A DNA stretch of 35,184 nucleotides from an uncultured Bacteroidales bacterium (GTDB taxonomy: Bacteria > Bacteroidota > Bacteroidia > Bacteroidales > Bacteroidaceae). The notes under the pieces are model-generated. The model did no database searches and was not told the origin of the DNA. It worked only from the letters and a program-made list of their open reading frames with translations. The position numbers and the translations under genes are program-made. The stretch is taken from NCBI GenBank assembly GCA_902774275.1, contig CACYHN010000014.1, positions 1-35,184 on the forward strand. The letters are read 5' to 3'. Each line of letters opens with the position of its first letter. Position 1 is the stretch's first letter. Positions 34,499 through 35,184 of the stretch are shown here, piece after piece.

Positions 34499-35038
34499 AT
34501 GAGAAAGTTAATAACAACCATCATGCTGTTTATGGCCGTAGCGGCTGTATCGGCACAGGACAACATCTATTCTTTCAAGGTCAAGAACGATAAGGGTGAA
34601 GAGGTAAGCCTTGAGCAATACAAGGGAAAGGTATTGCTGATAGTGAATACAGCCACACGCTGCGGATTCACCCCACAGTACAAGGATCTGGAGGCTATCT
34701 ATGAGAAGTATAACGAGCAGGGATTTGAGATTCTGGATTTCCCGTGCAACCAGTTTGGAGGGCAAGCTCCCGGCACCATTGCAGAGATCAAAGAGTTCTG
34801 CTCAACCAACTATAACGTCAAGTTCACCCAGTTTGACAAGATTGAGGTAAACGGTGAAAACGAGCACCCTCTTTACACATATCTCAAAGCCAATGCTGAG
34901 AACAAGAACAACATCCGATGGAACTTTACCAAGTTCCTGATCTCACCTGACGGAAAAATCCTGAAACGTTTTGAATCAGCTGATAAGATGGAAGACGTAG
35001 AATCCGCCGTAGCTCAGGCACTCACTCCCTCAAAGTGA
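34499..35038 (+). CDS. Exported glutathione peroxidase-like thiol peroxidase
   Basis: A 179-aa GPx-fold protein from the ATG at 34499, which begins a clean signal peptide (MRKLITTIMLFMAVAAVSAQ). An in-frame ATG at 34481 would add six residues before it and is less likely. Active-site features of the GPx family are peroxidatic Cys in NTATRCGFTPQYKDL, Gln in DFPCNQFGGQAPG and Trp-Asn in IRWNFTKFLISPDG. It has Cys, not selenocysteine, and most such bacterial enzymes use thioredoxin-like donors. The signal peptide predicts periplasmic peroxide detoxification, unlike the usual cytoplasmic BtuE. The stop codon overlaps the first base of a tandem repeat (35036). Confidence 0.93.
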   Translation: MRKLITTIMLFMAVAAVSAQDNIYSFKVKNDKGEEVSLEQYKGKVLLIVNTATRCGFTPQYKDLEAIYEKYNEQGFEILDFPCNQFGGQAPGTIAEIKEFCSTNYNVKFTQFDKIEVNGENEHPLYTYLKANAENKNNIRWNFTKFLISPDGKILKRFESADKMEDVESAVAQALTPSK

Positions 35039-35071
35039 CGCATTAGGGTCGTTTGACGCATTAGGGTCGTT
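35036..35071. repeat. Two perfect tandem copies of an 18-bp unit
   Basis: TGACGCATTAGGGTCGTT occurs at 35036-35053 and 35054-35071 without mismatch. The first copy supplies the stop codon of the peroxidase gene. Confidence 0.9.
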
Positions 35072-35092
35072 TAACAATGCGTCGTTTTTTTT
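35055..35092 (+). terminator. Terminator built from the tandem repeat
   Basis: GACGCATT (35055-35062) pairs with AATGCGTC (35076-35083), followed by GTTTTTTTT. The same 3' arm could pair equally with GACGCATT of the first repeat (35037-35044). Confidence 0.75.
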
Positions 35093-35101
35093 AACAAATG
35101 A

Positions 35102-35133
35102 CGCAAAGGGAAACGACCCCTTTGCGGCGTTTT
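35102..35133. terminator. Second hairpin, probably for the convergent gene
   Basis: CGCAAAGGG (35102-35110) and CCCTTTGCG (35118-35126) form a perfect 9-bp stem; the loop AAACGAC is the complement of the GTCGTTT in the tandem repeat. T's follow on the plus strand (GTTTTAT). Confidence 0.6.
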
Positions 35134-35184
35134 ATCTGACAAAGTGCATGGGAGTCCAGGGTTCATCGCCGCGTCCGGGCGCAG
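35132..35184 (-). CDS. Possible C-terminal end of a convergent gene (cut by window edge)
   Basis: On the minus strand one frame is open from the window edge to a TAA at 35134-35132, giving a tail ending APGRGDEPWTPMHFVR. Facing terminator hairpins between it and the peroxidase gene fit a convergent arrangement. Sixteen codons are too few to identify a family or to be certain that it is coding. Confidence 0.4.
   Translation of the reverse strand, partial: APGRGDEPWTPMHFVR

Noticed and set aside
35036-35071. Possible CRISPR-like repeat
   Set aside because: The two units are directly adjacent with no spacer and no cas genes are present; they form a terminator.

Overview
The window reads as a chromosomal segment from a member of Bacteroidales (Bacteroidota). 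Reasons: promoters of the Bacteroidetes type (TTTG, 19-20 bp spacer, TAnnTTTG) precede several genes, Shine-Dalgarno sequences are mostly absent, there is a TonB receptor with an N-terminal carboxypeptidase-regulatory-like domain paired with a DUF4374-type lipoprotein, a lipidated Omp85 protein (TamL type), a separate PyrI next to PyrB, and a tagaturonate epimerase next to UxaC. I cannot fix the genus. No phage, plasmid, CRISPR, transposase or toxin-antitoxin genes are visible; nearly everything is housekeeping or envelope biology.

Layout. 1-730: 3' end of pyruvate phosphate dikinase, then a strong terminator. 878-4560: two overlapping plus-strand membrane transferases of the alkaline-phosphatase fold (LtaS/OpgB-like, then phosphoethanolamine-transferase-like). 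4514-12165: a tight minus-strand operon, in transcription order PBP1A, kdsB, MORN-repeat protein, YhcH-type cupin, glgB, DUF6057-like membrane protein; every junction overlaps or is at most 4 bp. A divergent control region (12166-12363) leads into plus-strand pyrB-pyrI-outer-membrane barrel protein, glyA, terminator, pdxB, uxaE-like, uxaC, terminator. A tRNA-Lys(CTT) follows, then about 550 bp of noncoding, hairpin-rich DNA (19942-20489) holding a 374-bp element bounded by perfect 16-bp inverted repeats. 20490-23631 (minus): WalJ-type metallohydrolase and TamL. 23734-24492 (plus): SpoU-type rRNA methyltransferase. 24466-29850 (minus): ileS, dksA-like, lspA, DUF4296 lipoprotein. 30056-33665 (plus): TonB receptor plus surface lipoprotein resembling XusA/XusB. 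33803-35038: cytidylate-kinase-like protein and a periplasmic glutathione-peroxidase-like protein, then a repeat-built terminator and probably the tail of a convergent gene.

Functions that belong together: envelope building (PBP1A, KdsB for Kdo/LPS, TamL, LspA, the two phospho-group transferases), pyrimidine synthesis (PyrBI), PLP/one-carbon metabolism (PdxB makes a PLP precursor, GlyA uses PLP), hexuronate catabolism (UxaC plus UxaE), and iron-chelate uptake (XusAB-like).

Most interesting signals: (1) the structured element beside tRNA-Lys, and the partial inverted copy of the tRNA 3' half that is built into the tRNA's terminator; (2) an isoleucyl-tRNA synthetase in which the HIGH signature reads GIHH, the swapped motif associated with extreme mupirocin resistance; (3) paired direct repeats 30 bp apart in the PBP1A/pyrB divergent promoter region; (4) related GGGGACTGTCCC-type palindromes on both sides of the cytidylate-kinase-like gene.
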